Shown: positions 6,184 to 7,734 of the stretch, one piece after another
Layout: each line of letters starts with the position of its first letter
How positions within the stretch are numbered: the first letter of the stretch is position 1
Assembly (NCBI GenBank): GCA_002405435.1
Contig: DHLU01000034.1
Location: forward strand, 3,093-10,826
DNA length: 7,734 nt
DNA from: Flavobacteriales bacterium UBA4660
GTDB lineage: Bacteria; Bacteroidota; Bacteroidia; Flavobacteriales_D; Sanyastnellaceae
Direction of reading: 5' to 3'
The notes under the pieces: model-generated
Told to the model about the DNA's origin: nothing
The model's database searches: none
The model's input: the letters and a program-made list of their open reading frames with translations, nothing else
Translations under genes and position numbers: made by a program

Positions 6184-7734
6184 TGGCACCATATTGACGG
6201 AACGGATAATGACATTGATACAGACCTTGCATGGAATATTACGACCGGGGGCAATACCGGTGATGGCCACAATGTGGTGGCTTGTGTGGTGGAGCAAGGG
6301 GGCATCAACTGGGCCCATAGTGATCTTGTAGCCAACCACTGGACGAACGTACATGAAATTGCCAATGATGGTATCGACAACGACGGCAACGGCCGTATTG
6401 ATGATGTTGACGGATGGTGTTCAAGTTGCGGCAACGACAACCTTCCCGCCTTATCACACGGCACCGCATGTATGGGTATGCTGGGCGCAAGCGCCAACAA
6501 CGGAAATGGCGGTGCAGGGGTGTGCTGGAACACGGACCTTATGGCGGTTACCTTCGCACCCCTTACGGAATCCAATGTCGTTGCAGCCTATGACTACCCT
6601 TACGACATGCGCGTGCAGTACAATACCACGAATGGCGCGCTGGGCGCATTCGTGACAGTAATGAGTTCGTCATGGGGAATAGACAATGCGAATCCGGCCA
6701 GCTATCCCATCTGGTGCGCTTTCTACGATACCATGGGCAGTGCCGGAATACTCAATTGTGCGGCTACCACCAACAACAATGCGAACGTAGATGTTGTGGG
6801 CGATATGCCGACCGGTTGTGGAAGCCAGTATCTCATTTCCGTGACCGCTACCAACAGCAGCGATGTGCGCACCTTTTCTGGCTTTGGCGCCACCAGTGTT
6901 GATCTCGCTGCACCCGGTACGGCCGTTTGGATACCCAACCTGACTGGTTACAGTTCGCAGACCGGGACCAGTTTTGCCACTCCCTGCGTGGCCGGTGCTG
7001 TGGCTTTGTTGTACTCATTGCCAGGCGCCAATCTCGGTGCCCTGGGGATTTCAAGTCCCGGATCTACAGCGCTGTTGGTGAAAAATGCCATTCTCAACGG
7101 AGTGGATGCCGTACCCGGCCTTTCCGGATTTGTTGCCACCGGCGGCAGGCTGAACGTATTTAACGCGCTAAACCTGCTCGCTGCCAGTATCTCCGTTCCC
7201 GGCTGTACCGACCCTGCCGCGTGCAACTTCGACGCTTCGGCTACTGAGAATGACGGAACCTGCATCTATGCCGATCCCGTAACGATTTCTATGTCCGATA
7301 GTTTCGGCGACAGCTGGAACGGTGCCGTCTATCAGATCTATGATTCTTCGGGCAGCCTTGTGCTGACAGGAACGCATAGCGGCGGCCTCACCAGCAGCAA
7401 TACCATCTGCCTTAGCAAAGGATGTTATACCATTTCGGTAACATCGGGTGCATTCCCTGCAGAAATCGGATGGGTACTTACCGGAGCAGACAGCCCACTT
7501 TCGGGCGGAGCACCGGTATCCGGACTCTCATTCAGTGTTGAACAGCCCTTTGGCTGCACGGACATAACGGCCTGCAACTACGACTCCGCTGCGTGCGTTG
7601 ACGATGGCAGCTGCTGCTACTCCGTATGTGCAGGCATCGCGGTTACAGGCGGATTTTTCCCTTCGGAAATTGCCTGGACACTGGTAGATCCTTTTGGTGC
7701 ATCGGTGCTCTCAGGCGGAGCGCCATTTGTGGGA
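6184..7734 (+). CDS. Catalytic domain and C-terminal modules of the S8 peptidase, downstream of the stop
   Basis: This open frame begins with WHIDGTDNDID and has no further stop. Residue numbers count from the ATG at 5809. The acid-motif region reads VVACVVEQGGINWAHSDL, placing Glu162 where subtilases have Asp. H217 lies in LSHGTACMGMLGA, the oxyanion Asn (probably N322) in CAATTNNNA, and the nucleophile S388 in GTSFATPCVAGAVALLY. An acidic insert (NDGIDNDGNGRIDDVDGW, 186-203), probably calcium-binding, and a CSSC pair (204-207) follow the first motif. From 7201 come Cys-rich modules alternating with beta domains, and the protein continues past the window. Independent initiation is poor: the first in-frame GTG is at 6274 and the first ATG at 6472, which is beyond the acid and His motifs. 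No new signal peptide exists, so this part is probably silent unless there is readthrough or the stop is an error. Confidence 0.8.
7201..7263 (+). repeat. Cys-rich 21-residue module 1 of the S8 peptidase
   Basis: This encodes GCTDPAACNFDASATENDGT plus C, immediately after the end of the catalytic domain (GGRLNVFNALNLLAAS). It has the same length and cysteine placement as the modules of the upstream adhesin-like protein. Confidence 0.85.
7552..7614 (+). repeat. Cys-rich 21-residue module 2 of the S8 peptidase
   Basis: This encodes GCTDITACNYDSAACVDDGS plus C, 96 residues after the first module. A beta domain with GCYTISVTSGAFPAEIGWVL separates the two. The same EI-W-L phrase reappears after this module (FFPSEIAWTLVDPFG), so the alternation of module and domain continues past the window. 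Confidence 0.85.

Larger units (their letters stand above)
5809..7734 (+). pseudogene. S8 (subtilisin-like) secreted peptidase gene interrupted by one in-frame TAA; runs past the window end
   Basis: Read as one frame, 5809-7734 gives signal peptide, propeptide, S8 catalytic domain and Cys-rich modules over 642 codons with a single stop, TAA at 6181-6183 (codon 125). No frame change is needed across the stop. The flanking residues, DPQFGS-stop-WHIDGT, match the usual start of an S8 mature domain, where QWH is common, so the stop most simply arose from CAA (Gln). Downstream sequence is intact for 1,551 bases with all fold motifs, so the change is recent, is a sequencing or assembly error, or is read through. 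TAA ends two other genes in the window, which argues against an altered genetic code. The gene has its own promoter candidate and follows the adhesin-like gene by 213 bases. The C-terminus is cut by the window edge. I am sure of the family and less sure that the gene is truly dead. Confidence 0.75.

Noticed and set aside
6170..6200. Programmed frameshift at the peptidase interruption
   Set aside because: The reading frame is identical before and after the TAA and there is no slippery run at the site, so no frameshift is involved.

Overview
The window looks like chromosomal DNA of a Bacteroidota bacterium, most likely a Flavobacteriales-type lineage with moderate GC. This rests on four things: a TonB-dependent receptor with an N-terminal carboxypeptidase-regulatory-like domain, a HYC_CC_PP family protein, large secreted proteins carrying 21-residue Cys/DDGSC modules, and A-rich translation starts without clear Shine-Dalgarno sequences. 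The placement is inferred from protein families only; no rRNA or tRNA is present.

The left part (7-3116, minus strand) is a compact three-gene metal-handling cassette read from right to left. It encodes a small Cys/His-rich membrane-anchored or exported HYC_CC_PP protein, a secreted HMA (CxxC) metal-binding protein, and a 764-residue TonB-dependent outer-membrane receptor. The HMA stop and the receptor start are 8 bases apart, so these two are surely co-transcribed. A copper-like cation is the most plausible substrate, but the sequence does not prove it. The HYC_CC_PP gene has no ATG start; a GTG at 3114-3116 fits the family best.

A divergent intergenic region (3117-3318) separates this cassette from plus-strand genes. 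It holds a weak Bacteroidota-type -7 element for the cassette and a perfect 10-bp palindrome close to the predicted transcription start.

The right part (3319-7734, plus strand) encodes two large secreted, modular proteins. The first (3319-5595, 758 aa) has a signal peptide, a jelly-roll/cleaved-adhesin-like domain, further beta domains, four Cys-rich 21-residue modules and a C-terminal dockerin-like calcium-binding pair. It lacks a recognisable type IX secretion C-terminal domain. The second (5809 to beyond the window end) is a subtilisin-family (S8) peptidase followed by the same Cys-rich modules. Its frame is interrupted by one in-frame TAA (6181-6183) exactly between the propeptide and the catalytic domain, and then stays open for 1,551 bases. 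The flanking residues suggest a CAA (Gln) to TAA change. The residue aligned with the catalytic Asp also appears to be Glu. A good Bacteroidota promoter candidate (TTG-N19-TTAGTTTG) sits just upstream of this gene.

I saw no CRISPR array, insertion sequence, phage gene or RNA gene. The main points of interest are the interrupted peptidase, the dockerin-like tail and the metal cassette with its possible operator. I found no clear case for an entirely new biological system.
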